Part shown: piece by piece, positions 47,704-58,564 of the stretch | Layout: the number at the start of each line of letters is the position of its first letter | Position numbering within the stretch: position 1 is the first letter of the stretch | From: Trichaptum fuscoviolaceum | Taxonomy: Eukaryota > Basidiomycota > Agaricomycetes > Hymenochaetales > Trichaptaceae | Direction: 5' to 3' | Assembly (NCBI GenBank): GCA_910574455.1 | Contig: CAJSYZ010000005.1 | Span: forward strand, 6,758,001-6,822,000 | Length of the DNA: 64,000 nt | Program-made: the position numbers and the translations under genes | Notes under the pieces: model-generated | Database searches by the model: none | What the model saw: the letters and a program-made list of their open reading frames with translations, nothing else | Told to the model about the DNA's origin: nothing

Positions 47704-48673
47704 TTAAACTTTCGGAGATAATCTGGCACTATACATCTGCAAGGCGGTGTCCTTCGTAAGCGCGTATATTAGCAACTAACTCTCACATACGATAACATTT
47801 CAGGCTTACCTTGAGAAATGTCTTCTTGACGCCTGGTCTCTCCTGGACACGCCGGTTCCAGTTTCTTAATTTGTCGTACTTCGAGCTCTTGTACGCCTCA
47901 AATACTCTTGCGACCGTACTTTTGTCGTACTTTCCGAAGAAATCTTTCTCGAGCAATAATACAATACGCTCAATCCAAGGACCAACTGAGATGTCCGCGA
48001 TTGTGAACTCGTCCCGATTGCGTACGTTGTACTGTTCGAGAGGAGCAACTGAACCTGATCGAATCCCTTGAGGAGAGCATCGATGTCGTTTTTGGCTACC
48101 GCCTCCACCCAAGCTGTCACGATAGCAGTGCCTGCGGCGGCGGCGAAGGTGCGTGCCTTGGCGCGTTCGAGCGGATCGCTCGGAAGAAGTTTTGTATGTG
48201 GAAATAGTTCAGCGATGAATTCGACGATGACTAGGGATTCAAGAATTTTTGTAGATGCGCTGCTGGGCTGATCCGGGGCATGCTGGGGGCCATACGCTAT
48301 TGCTGGAACCTAAAGGGACGCGTGAGTGAAATCATCAGTTTTGAGCTGTACTTGCTATGTTCAAATGTGCTTACAGTTCCAAAAGGGTTGACTTTCTCTT
48401 GTACCAGGTGAGCTTATCAACACCATCAATGGCGATGGGAACGTCGTATTTGACAAATTGTGCACCAGCTTCTTCTAAAGCTATTGCAACCTAGAGTCAA
48501 ACGAGTACATATGTGTAAGCTTCGGTATATTCGGACATAACTAATGTACTCTTACTCGATGCGAAAAAGGGCTTAGCTGTAAAGTCATTGTAACTGTTAG
48601 CAAAAAGGAGCCTAGCTGAGGAGACAGACCAAAAGCATACATCATTCGTATACAGAGTAATTTGTTCGACCAT
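47704..48673 (-). pseudogene. Glutathione S-transferase copy C, two frameshifts
   Basis: Same five-exon layout as the other copies: exon 1 48673-48641 MVEQITLYTND, 21-nt microexon LSPFSHR near 48560-48580, last exon ending LSPKV at 47704. In exon 3, one base is lost at LTWY..EKVNP (about 48398). In exon 4, one G is lost inside TTYAIG/DEFTIADI (about 48020), so that no continuous protein can be made. The remaining residues are closest to copy D (FTIADISVGPWIERI, FFGKYDKSTVA, YKSSKYDK), so C and D look like a recent tandem duplication of which C has decayed. Confidence 0.88.
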
Positions 48674-48874
48674 CGTGGGGTTTGTTGGTGTCCTAATGCT
48701 TGACCAGTAGCTTGCTTTTGACTTTCAGAGGTAGTGCTTGCTTATCAAGGATGATAGGTGTCACGTTGTAGGTTGCACTGGCCACAACGTGATTCCAACG
48801 TAAAGGTTCCGACCATTCAGAACGTCTGTAGTTTTCGCTGCAAAGCAATTGATAGGTATAACTCAAATTTTGGA

Positions 48875-48894
48875 TTCATCAGCATGGTTTGTAA
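48875..48894 (-). promoter_or_regulatory. Conserved upstream element of GST copy C
   Basis: TTCATCAGCATGGTTTGTAA, one base different from the copy A and D versions, about 200-220 bp upstream of the start. Further homology with copy D upstream DNA is visible (CTTTCAGAGG, GCTTATCAA.GATGAT). Confidence 0.5.
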
Positions 48895-49633
48895 GACTTA
48901 CGAAGCCAGCAGTATCTCCTTCCGAGTCGGACATGATTTTGAGAGGATTTGCAGCCAGTAAGGTGCACCGTGGCAGGCATAGGTACCTGAGGTATTCGCA
49001 ACCCATTTACAATCACGGTCGAGTAGATAAAGTGAACTTGGCAAGGAGTGGATGATTAAAAGCAGGTCCAATCAGCGCGCGTCGTCACCCAGATCAACAA
49101 AGTAGGACACAAATGTCAAACAGTGACGACGTTGTTGTTGTTAGCTGTTTCACTCGCGATGTGCACGCTCCTCACAATATTAGAAATCGTAATGAGATGG
49201 AGGTCAACCAATTCTGGTCAACAAGTTGAATAGCACTTCTCGGGTCCGGTGTTGGCAACTTGAAGACCTTCTGCGAACTTGAATGCCACTAATTTCAGCT
49301 ATAAGGATAGCCTGAGCCACGTCAGATCCGATAAACGGAGCCAGACTACCGAACTCCATGCCGCAGAGAGAAAGCAGGACCGAAAGGCCGAGTGATTCCT
49401 CTCAACTTCCCGCCTACAAGCTCTCCGTCACAATATGCATTGTGCTGATGACGAGTTGAGAAGGAAGCGACTAAAGCTGTCTTAACAGACTTGAATACTC
49501 TTCCCCTTTGGCCTCCGAGTGTAAGATGCATAACGTTTGATCAAAGTGATGGAAGTAGCATTCATATGACCGATCGAATAGAGATGTTACTCTTCCAGTA
49601 TCACAAGATGTTGTATCAAGCGTTTACTGTAGC
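48895..49633. other. Intergenic spacer between GST C and GST D
   Basis: No gene. Around 49230-49300 it contains GAACTTGAATGCCACTAA and related words of the transposon-island type, probably a small relic. Confidence 0.4.
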
Positions 49634-50618
49634 TTAATGTTTCGGGGATAGCCTCGCGCTGAGGATTTGCAAAGCGGCGTCCTTCGTATATACATACACA
49701 TATCAGTAACTTCAACTTCAACTTCAAACATATCAAGTGAATATTAGGCTCACTTTAAAATATGTCTTCTTGACGCTTGGCCTCTCCTGGACACGTCGGT
49801 TGTAATTTCTTACTTTGTCGTACTTTGAGCTCTTGTACACTTCAAATACCTTTGCGACTGTACTCTTGTCGTACTTTCCAAAGAAGTCGTTCTCGAAGAG
49901 GAGCTCGATCCGCTCAATCCAAGGTCCAACTGAGATGTCAGCAATTGTGAATTCGTTCCCTATTGCATATGTCGTGCCGTCTGAGAGAAGCGACTGGACA
50001 TGGTCGAATCCCGTCAAGAGAGCCTCGATGTCATTGTTTTTCACCGCTTGGTTCCAGGCTGTCACGATAGCAGAGCCCCCTGCGGCAGCGAAGGAGCGGG
50101 CCTTGGCACGTTGCACGGGATCGCTCGGAACAAGCTTCGCGTGCGGATACAAGTCGGCGATGAATTCGACGATGACTAGAGATTCAAGAATCTTTACAGA
50201 TCCACTATTGGGATGTTCTGGGTCTGGCTGGGGACCATACGCTATGGCTGGAACCTGATACATGACAAGAAGCTGAACGTCAGTTATGTTATATACATAC
50301 ATATTTCAAATGCGATGCACACACAGTTCCAAGAGGGTTGACTTTCTCCGAGAACCAGGTAGGTTTATCACCACCCTCGGCGAAGAGGGGAAGATTGTAC
50401 TTGATGAACTGGGCTCCAGCTTCTTCCAAAGCTACATAAACCTGGAGACAACAGGTATAGATGAGAATTTCCGACATGTCACATAACGGGAAGAACTCAC
50501 TCCATGCGCAAAGGGGCTTTTCTATGGAGGCATTGCATCTGTTAGTCTAGAGTAGTCTTGCTTAAGAGGTAGGCCCAGAACATACATCGTTCGTATAGAG
50601 TGTGATTTGTTCGACCAT
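49634..50618 (-). CDS. Glutathione S-transferase copy D, intact
   Basis: Exons 50618-50586, 50521-50501, 50441-50325, 50254-49754 and 49681-49634 encode 239 aa without breaks. N-terminal MVEQITLYTND is followed by the microexon KSPFAHG, then YVALEEAGAQFIKYNLPLF, WFSEKVNPLGT, VPAIAYGPQP and ESLVIVEFIADLYPHAKL. The C-terminal domain has FTIADISVGPWIERIELL and NRRVQERPSVKKTY. It differs from the other copies in the microexon: Leu becomes Lys before SPF and the final Arg/Lys becomes Gly. Exon sizes 33, 21, 117, 501 and 48 nt match copy B closely (33, 21, 123, 501, 48), so the genes are true paralogues. The conserved upstream element is present at 50856-50875. Confidence 0.9.
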
Positions 50619-50855
50619 ATTGAAGGACGGTTCTGTATATCTCTGTCCTCGTACTTGACCGAGGAGCTCGCTTTTAACTTTCAGAGAGGAGCCTGCTTAT
50701 CAAAGATGATTTGTCTGATTTAATGATTTGCTTGCGACTAACGTGTCCCAAGACCTGGGTAGACTCCAATCGTAGTTTTGGCCATTCGGAATCAAATCCT
50801 GAGAAAAGACCAGCGTTTCGCAGTTATTTAGGACTGGAAGCTGATTAAGATTGTG

Positions 50856-50875
50856 TTTATCAGCATGGTTTGTAA
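50856..50875 (-). promoter_or_regulatory. Conserved upstream element of GST copy D
   Basis: TTTATCAGCATGGTTTGTAA, identical to the copy A version, about 240-257 bp upstream of the start. It is preceded by GGAAGCTGATTAAGATTG, which is also nearly shared with copy A (39680s). Confidence 0.5.
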
Positions 50876-52712
50876 CTCAGTACTGCATCCTCTTACAAAA
50901 CACATCATCCTTCATAATGGCTGCATTATGCTTATCAATATCGAAGTTCAAATTAGTAAGAGTGAGAATCGTTACGAACCCTTGCAAGTACTCACTAATA
51001 AGACTTCATGGATCGTCAGCTATAGCTAGGATATCAGCAAGACCCATACACATAGAGCCCTTGTTCGGTGACTAGTCTAAAAAATGGTCAGAGCCATCAA
51101 GTAGGTGATACATTCAAGCTAAGCTGGACAAACCCTTTTGATCAAACTGTTTGCCTCCGGTCAGCCACAAATGACATGTCTGTTAATCCATCCTCATCGG
51201 CAGATGAGTGAGCTTTTCTGTTTTTTTTTAGGATATCAGTCCTAACTTTAATAAAAAGGTTCAGAGACGTTCAAATTCTATGGGTGGACCTTATCATGGC
51301 CATGGTGGTGGTTGAGAGTTGAGAGGAGCTCAGCTGGGTTACCATTTTTGGAATGTGATCGGGCGGAAACTGAAACTTGAACAGGCGTCTACTAGACTAG
51401 TAGTAAGTTCAAGTTGCCCGGCCACTGTGGCAGCCAGTGGCATCCAGGCTGACTTCCTTGAATCCCACAAACATGCGAAGAAAGAGATTCGATGGACTAT
51501 ATATCTTTGTCGACGTCTGCCGGGGCCCTATCAACTCGATCAGCGAGGCGAAAGCGCTGAATTCGACGTCGGCGAGCAACTTGGACACGGGAGGACACGG
51601 ATGTCTCTCAACTTCGCCGCCCAAACGGCTGCGACTGTAATTAGGTTGGGCCAAGAGGGTTGACGTCCTACTCCTTTGGTTGAGGTCTAGTTGACAGGGA
51701 GATGGCCGCAGCTGTCCCAGACACCGAGATATATTCCTCGCCTGGATGTCGACCGTGCCCGATACCACTAGACTCGTAAGTAAGTCTTCAGTGCCAGTGT
51801 AGAATAGTATACAAACTCAACACTGTAACGACTGGCTTACGAGTATAGATACCACTGAGGCCAGCGCACAAACTACCGACACCCGACCTTCTTCTTCGCC
51901 ACTGCTTCGGGTAAATGGTCGTAGATGTGCGCGCCGACAGCCGCAGTGGACTCGATCCAGTTCCGAAACGGCCACTGCCAGTAGCACCAGGCACACCCAT
52001 GACGAGGTCATGGCGGCCGAGTGCTGTAGTCATTGCCCATATTGACGACGCTCGCCTTTCTTTTCAGTCAGGGCTCGTGGATGTGGTATGATCTTAGGAG
52101 AGAGGGCGGATGCACCCCTTCTGGATTATGGGTCTATGAGGCGGGCAAGTGGCTGGCACTGCATCGCAATTTTAATGGGCCCAGCCTGAGACCAGACAAA
52201 TTACAATGATATCGTACAGTAATCACGCTGCTGCTGATATTTGGACTTTTAGTCTCCCGTAAGGACCACTGTTATGTTCGTTGCCCCTGTAAAAATCGAG
52301 CCCTCGTGTTTAGTTTCCCATTCTACAATATCGAAAGGCAACTTGGAGACTGGACAGAACTGCGAGCGCAAGTGATTTCGAAAATAAAGGCATAGACACA
52401 ACTGCATATATAAGTAAAGATGTGAACGATCTTCGCGCAAGGATAGCATATTGGTATCTCACTTAATTCTGTTTGAAAAGTCATGATTATTTGTGAGCAC
52501 GACAGGTAGTCTGACTCAGTGTATGGGATGATTTCAAGTTACAGTTACACTATAAGGTAGCAATAAAAGTATAAAGTATAAGTATGTGCGTAGTATAACC
52601 CTTCAAAATAAGCTGAGTAATATTTATATACCCGCCCTCGAAGTAAAATACGACCAATTATCTAGGAAATTTCGAGATAGAATATTTTACCGTCTGTCCG
52701 GCTCTAAGGATT
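50876..52712. other. Gene-free stretch with transposon-island relic
   Basis: No recognisable protein gene. At 51370-51450 the words ACTAGACTAGTAGTAAGTTCAAGTT and CCACTGTGGCAGCCAGTGGC resemble the subterminal repeats of the Plavaka island, and CACTGCCAGTAGCACC occurs near 51970. This may be a decayed copy of the same element class. Confidence 0.45.
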
Positions 52713-54443
52713 TCATTCCGAATCGGAAACGGTACAAGGTACACTGACGACATGGGCGTCGACCGACAAGTCCTTCTCACCAAACTTGGTTCGTTTCGTT
52801 TCGATCCCGACCTTTCGGTTTGAGTCAAGGTCGAAGGCGACCCCGCTGCGCGTGAGCACGAGAGAGCTCAGGCTGCGCCCATAAGACTGTAAGAAGGTGG
52901 AAGGCAATTAACACAAGAGAGAAAGAGCAAAGCCAGACGCGACTTACGCAACCACTGTCTAATCCCTTCGACCACCGCTTTATATCTAGACCACGAGTAG
53001 CCGCATGGCCATAGACGACTGTTGCGGGATGACAGGGAAGACGTACATGCTTCTTCGTTCCTGCACCAGAATGTGAGGAGAGATGTTCATGCAAAGGTAG
53101 TTGCGGATAGCCGCCATTGGCGTAAAGACCGTCGCCTGCAGTTAAACTGTCCTCGATGTCGCCGAATCCGTTACATAGTGAGACGACGGAATTCCATATC
53201 TCTGACCAAGGCGTACTGTCAGGATCATCACCATCCCTGTTTCAAACATGTAAGCAACTGTTAATGCCTAGATCTAGAACATACCAACCTTGTAATCTCA
53301 TTATCTTTCGTCACGCCCCTCATGTTTAGAATCACCCATGGATTAGTATTCTGCGGTATATCCATTAGTAACGCACGCTCCTGAGCTCGGCGTAGTGCCG
53401 CCAACGCGTCCTCATCATTCGCACTGTCTGACCGGTCAGTAACCGGTGTATGTGCTAAAGGCTGGTCTTCGTCCGTCAGATCCTCAGTTGGGTCGGACGG
53501 GAGAATTCCACCGTGTACGACAAAGGTGTGTAATTGGGGGATATGCAGCGCGATAGGAAGTGAGAAGAGATAAGAAGCTGTCGCAGCTGTCATGTTTCTG
53601 TGAAAAAGCGCGCTCATAAGTTGTGTTGAAATCCCGAAGTCAAAAAAAGACCAACCTCGCGATCTGATAGTGTTCTCCCATCATGTTCCAATCATCCGGT
53701 ATGCGTTTCCACTTGTTCTTACTGGCATCTAACCACGTTCTCGATGGCTCACCAGAACGAACGCGAGTCTTCGTAAGTTCAGCGTCCTGTGCTGCCCGTC
53801 GCTCCTCTTCCAGTAACCACTCCAAACCCCCTTCATGCTTTAATACCCACTCAATCCATGCACGCCACTCCACAACTCGCTGGTCGTGGTTTCCCCTCAC
53901 ACCGCTCACATTATGTGAAGCAAGAAAGTCCAACACCTCCAGTGATGATGAGCCTCGGTAAGTCACGTCACCCGTGTGTATGAGTGTATCACGAGAAGGG
54001 GAATACTTGAGTACATCAAGGAGATCCCTGGAAGCGGATGCAGATTAATTCCATGACTCGGATATGCTTTAGAACGTGAGAAGGAGCGTACCCGAGAGAG
54101 TCTACCATTCCGTGAATGTCGCCTACGATTATCATTCGTTTCTCTGCCTCGTCCTTCCGCCCAAGGTGGTCAATGCGCCACAATTGTTCTTGCTGATTCG
54201 GAAAGTAAGACCATTCCAGAGTCTTAACATGAATATATTTCCCGAAATCTGGCCAGTCTGCGCTGCGGTATCAGCCGAAAGTGTTCCATGGCATATCTGG
54301 TTGTGCTCACCCTCCGACTTCCTCGACACTGAGTATCTGCCATCTGACAAGCCTAACCGAACATTTCCGGGTGCCGCAATTGCGCACTCTATCAGCCCGA
54401 AGACCAGACCCCACCACCAAGCATGAAATTGATGTTTGCGCAT
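52713..54443 (-). CDS. Calcineurin-like metallophosphatase (Ppn2-type)
   Basis: Multi-exon gene with exon 1 54443-54311 and exon 2 54257-54092, ending at the TGA at 52713. The N-terminus MRKHQFHAWWWGLVFGLIECAIA is a single membrane segment or signal anchor. The binuclear metal motifs follow in order: GDIHG (about 54120), GDVTYRG (53960), GNHD (53920), then VVHGGIL (53515) with the histidine, and VVYGHAA (53010). Layout and the anchored N-terminus resemble the vacuolar zinc-dependent endopolyphosphatase Ppn2 of yeast and its fungal relatives, which cut inorganic polyphosphate chains in the vacuole lumen. Specificity is inferred from overall architecture, and other bis(5'-nucleosyl)- or protein-phosphatase-like functions are possible. 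The conserved intron-split phases around GDIHG close exactly. Confidence 0.85.
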
Positions 54444-55564
54444 TATTCGATGGCAGTTAGAATAGCGAGATGAATGTAGAAGGTGGATAAGGATATTGAA
54501 GTCGATTCGACTGCGCTATGACTCTTATAACTGAGACAAGAAAGATAGAGGAAAGAGCAATTAGGAGGCTGAAAAGGGATGGGAGCAACATTCAAAGTGC
54601 CATGAGGTCAGGAGTGGGTCTCGGTGCATCCAATGAAATTCGCGGCGTTGGTTCCTAGGGCTATATCTGGCGTCATCGGTACAACCGATGAACGTGCGTG
54701 TCAACGCCGACAACCCACATTCATTTTCTGAATTTCGTTCTTTCATGATGTTGGGCTTTTGAGTGCAAGAGGGCGCATCGATGGTAGTTCCGAGCTCTGA
54801 GCTAAACTTGCACAAGAGGTGTTGGCGGGAAGTCAGGAAGTGCTAAATATAACATACATACTTCTATATTTGGCATACTAAGGTTGGCATATTCAATTAT
54901 ATTTCAAACTCAGCATCTTGTTTCTTTGAATCGACAACGGAAAAACTTTTGAACGTTGTAGCGACATCCTAACGTATCTGAGCACAGCAACTTGTAGCGT
55001 CTTACACGGATCGTCTCTGCATCTGCCTATGTTCTTGCCATTTGTTCGCTGGCAACGATACTAATGCCTTTTATATTCTGCTATCTTGCTTCACTTTTTT
55101 CTCGTCTTTGTAGAAAACGTGCCCCGGCCTGCCGCGCGGAATTCGTCTGGCGAAGTTTCAAACCCAATAACTACTGGCTAAGCAAGTTGTGTTGAACCAC
55201 TTTCGAGTGCTTGTGGGCATGATGTAGCTCATCTATCTTGGTCGTCTGTAGCACTTATGAACGCGAAGAAGCGCCGGACCCATGACTCGATGATACCACT
55301 GGCTTCACTGGCTTCAACCAAGTATCTGGCGTCGCGAACGTCGATCGCGGTCCGCAAGTCTGCGGTTAAACGGTAAACCTCCCGGCACGTAGGTTCATGT
55401 GCCGCGGAACAGATCATGGGGTACTTGCATGAAGTTCTGTGACAAATCTTAGTAGACATAGGCTTTCTGTCTATGTGAGGATTCTTTTGCGAACATATAA
55501 AAATGTGTCCCCCGGGTGAGTGTCGTCGGTGTTCCAGTAAACCGGCCACCGCCACTCGTGCACC
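54444..55564. other. Intergenic region between metallophosphatase and carboxylesterase
   Basis: Divergent promoters for both genes must lie here. A minus-strand open frame at 55229-55555 has no recognisable content and overlaps the likely esterase leader, so it is not called. Confidence 0.45.
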
Positions 55565-57915
55565 ATGGTCTACTTCAACTTGAAGCTTCTTACTGCCTTC
55601 GCACTGGCCCTCTCAGTTTGGGCAGCTACTGATAGTCCTCCTTCACTTTCTTCCCCACTCGGACCCGTCGTCAACCTTGGCTACGCTGCGTTTGCTGGTA
55701 ATACAACATCGCCGACTGGCGCAACCCCTGGGCCTGTAACATTTTTCGGGGGCATCCCATACGCTGAACCGCCCTTGGGAAACTTGCGATTCCGCGCACC
55801 AGTTCAGCTAAATGAAATCGTTCAAAGCGATGCTCGTCCGTCTGTGACTGATGCGAGGAACTGGGGCCCGCCATGCATTCAGCAACCTGCTCAGGTTGGC
55901 GTTGGATCGGAAGGTTTGACTATTTACTCAGTTATTGAATCCAATCGCCTGATCCCTTAGTGTCCCAGATTGCTTGACATTGGCCATCTGGAAGCCGACA
56001 AATGCGAAGCAAGGTGATAATCTTCCCGTCTTGGTCTATATCCATGTACGTCTTAAAACCATCAAATCGGAAACAATTCCAGGAATAAGTTTACTTTCCA
56101 ACTTCACCTTCTAGGGCGGTGGTTTTACACAAGGTGTACGTTTGTCCCTACATTCGTCTACTTATATATCGCTAAATCCTTCCCACTCTAGGCACCACAA
56201 TCATTTCCCCTATACGATTTGGTTGCCCAGGCGTCGCCACCTATCGTAGCTGTAAGCGTGACCTACCGATTAAACGTCCTCGGTTTTCTCGGCGGAACTT
56301 CTGTACACGCCGATGGTGATCTTAACGCAGGCCTGCTCGACCAACGCGCTGCACTCGAATGGGTTCAGCGGCACATTGCACAATTTGGTGGAGATCCGGA
56401 TGAGGTCACGATCGACGGTGAGAGCGCCGGAGGTGCGAGTGTCGTCATGCAGATCGTGGCTTACGGCGGGACGAAACCTGTACCATTCAAGAGAGGCATT
56501 GCACAGTCTATAGGGTACGGTCCAACCCCTACGTCTGATGAAGCCGAAGACACGTTCAGTATGTGCTGAGTAACACCTGATTTGTGTGCGGTAATCATTA
56601 TTCCTCGCAGATAATGTTACTTCTGCCGCAGGTTGTCCATCATCTGGGTCAGAAGCCATGACCTGTTTGCGCCAAGCCTCTATCGGTTAGTGACCTACTA
56701 TGGAGTCTCTATCTCTACAGTTGTCCAGATTTTCAAATACTGTCCTTAACCGCCTCAGGTGCGATCGTCTCGGCTATCAACAAGGTTGTTCCAGGAAAGG
56801 CCGCACCCGTCGTTGATGGTCCGTCTGGCATTCTTCCCCAACTCCCTGCGACACTCATTTCCAATGGGAGTTTCGCAAAGGTTGATTTTGTCGGCGGGCA
56901 TTGCACGAACGACGGAAGGACGTTCGTTGGTGGACAGCCGGACCAGTTCGTGACGGATGCAGACGTCGCGGAGAGGGTGTTCAGCAGATGGGGAACACAT
57001 ATCGTGAGTAAATACTTATACGATTTAAATACTAACGTTACGACTAACGTTGCGTGTACATAAACTAGTCAAGTGATCTAATAAATAAGGCACTCGAGCT
57101 CTATCCGGCACCAGGGACTCCAGGAAGTCCATTCGCGACACAGTACGATCGGGCTTGGACGATGGCGCAAGAAATCATCTTTGGCTGCATGTAAGCTACC
57201 CCTAAATTAGTTCAATATCTAATCCAACAATAAAACCTTGCTCAGGGATTGGTTCCTCGCTGACCGGCTTAAATCCAAGGGCTCCCAAAACGTCTTCACA
57301 TTCAGGTCATAATACATCTGAGGCAATGCTACGTATGGACTGACATCAAACTAAGGTGGAACACTCCAGATCCTGTGATCCTTGCTACAGCACCATATGA
57401 AGGTGTGATGCACACTTCGGATATCTACTATTTATTTGATGGTGAGTACCATCGTCGAATATCCGGGGACCTTTGACTAACATTCATCTCTGATGACCAG
57501 GAACGAAGTGAGAAATTAGGAACGTGTCGAAGTAACTGACCATCTGATGGGTTGTTGTCATTCTATCAGTAATGCCGCAAACGCCGGCTTCACCTTCCGA
57601 TCATTCAATCAGGTTCGTACATTCACATATATCCTTCTTCCGTCGACGTTTTGATTCCAGATCAAGTCAGAATCAACTCTCAATCAAGAAGCAATAGCAT
57701 TCTGGACATCCTTTGTGTCCTCCGGCGACCCGTCTACGAGCAAGAAATCCTTTTCTCCCACCTGGGCTCCATTTTCGACTGGGAAACGGATGGTGCTGAC
57801 TGTTGGTACCGACGCGTCCCGAACCTTGTCGACAATGGAGGAAACACCAACAGACGAAATCGCTCGTTGCATGTTTTGGATGGCCGGTAACGCGACGGAT
57901 CAAACGGAACTTTGA
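55565..57915 (+). CDS. Secreted type-B carboxylesterase/lipase
   Basis: About ten exons. The start ATG at 55565 gives a clear signal peptide (MVYFNLKLLTAFALALSVWA). The body is a type-B carboxylesterase. GGIPYAEPPLGNLRF comes near the N-terminus. The family signature DCLTLAIWKP is made by joining exon 1 (GSE) across an intron with acceptor CCCAG near 55967. The oxyanion hole is HGGGFTQG. The nucleophile elbow GESAGGAS has the catalytic Ser (about 56430). The catalytic His is in EGVMHTSDIYYLF (about 57415), where His follows GVM. The C-terminus ends GNATDQTEL at 57915. Secreted fungal members hydrolyse lipid, sterol or plant-derived esters. It is followed at about 650 bp by an exporter gene on the same strand. 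Confidence 0.9.
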
Positions 57916-58564
57916 AGATCAAAAAAATGATCGACAATCGAATGTACGTACAGATCTTCTTTAAAGCCACTCATATATCTGCAGAAAGAACCAGCGAACT
58001 CAACTTCATGTAGACATAACGATCCTGAGAATCAAAAATGTTCAGTTCCCCTGATGTCGAATTTTTGTATGCGGGAAATATTTCCTCCTCTCATGATTGA
58101 ATTCCCTCGCAGAGGGACGATGTTAGGAGCATATTCGGGGATCCAAAGTATTGTATGCTGACCGTATCATGCAGAGCTCTTGGAGAGTCAAATACTTACT
58201 GATTTTGCACAACACGATCACGATAGCATTAAACGGACTCGAGGCTTTCAAGCACGCCAGCTTCAGGGAGTAACATCGCTTAACCTGCCCTGAATTGCTG
58301 AGTCAAATATGAGACCAAATGCCGCTCACTCCGATGCAAGACCTCATAATCTTGCGGAGTATAAAGGGCAGAGCTACTGACTATCATTCCTTGCCACCAC
58401 CCTCCAACCCCTGCATTTCTGACAGCTAGAGGTTGGTCAAGAAACCCATCTCACCTACTACGGTAACAGTGCCAAACCCACCATTTCTAGTCGAACAACC
58501 TATAACCGAACAGCCTGCTTCTGACTCGAATCAACTTGTTCAAGTCCAGGCATCGCATATAAAC
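57916..58564. other. Spacer and leader of the MFS gene
   Basis: No gene. An in-frame open stretch continues upstream of the chosen MFS start to about 58433, but it begins at TTG and has no conserved content, so it is taken as leader. Confidence 0.5.

Noticed and set aside
55229..55555. Minus-strand 108-codon frame upstream of the esterase
   Set aside because: No recognisable content, overlaps the esterase promoter/leader, and has no splice partner.
58433..58564. N-terminal extension of the MFS protein from 58433
   Set aside because: It would begin at TTG; the first ATG in frame is 58565 and gives a normal DHA2 N-terminus.
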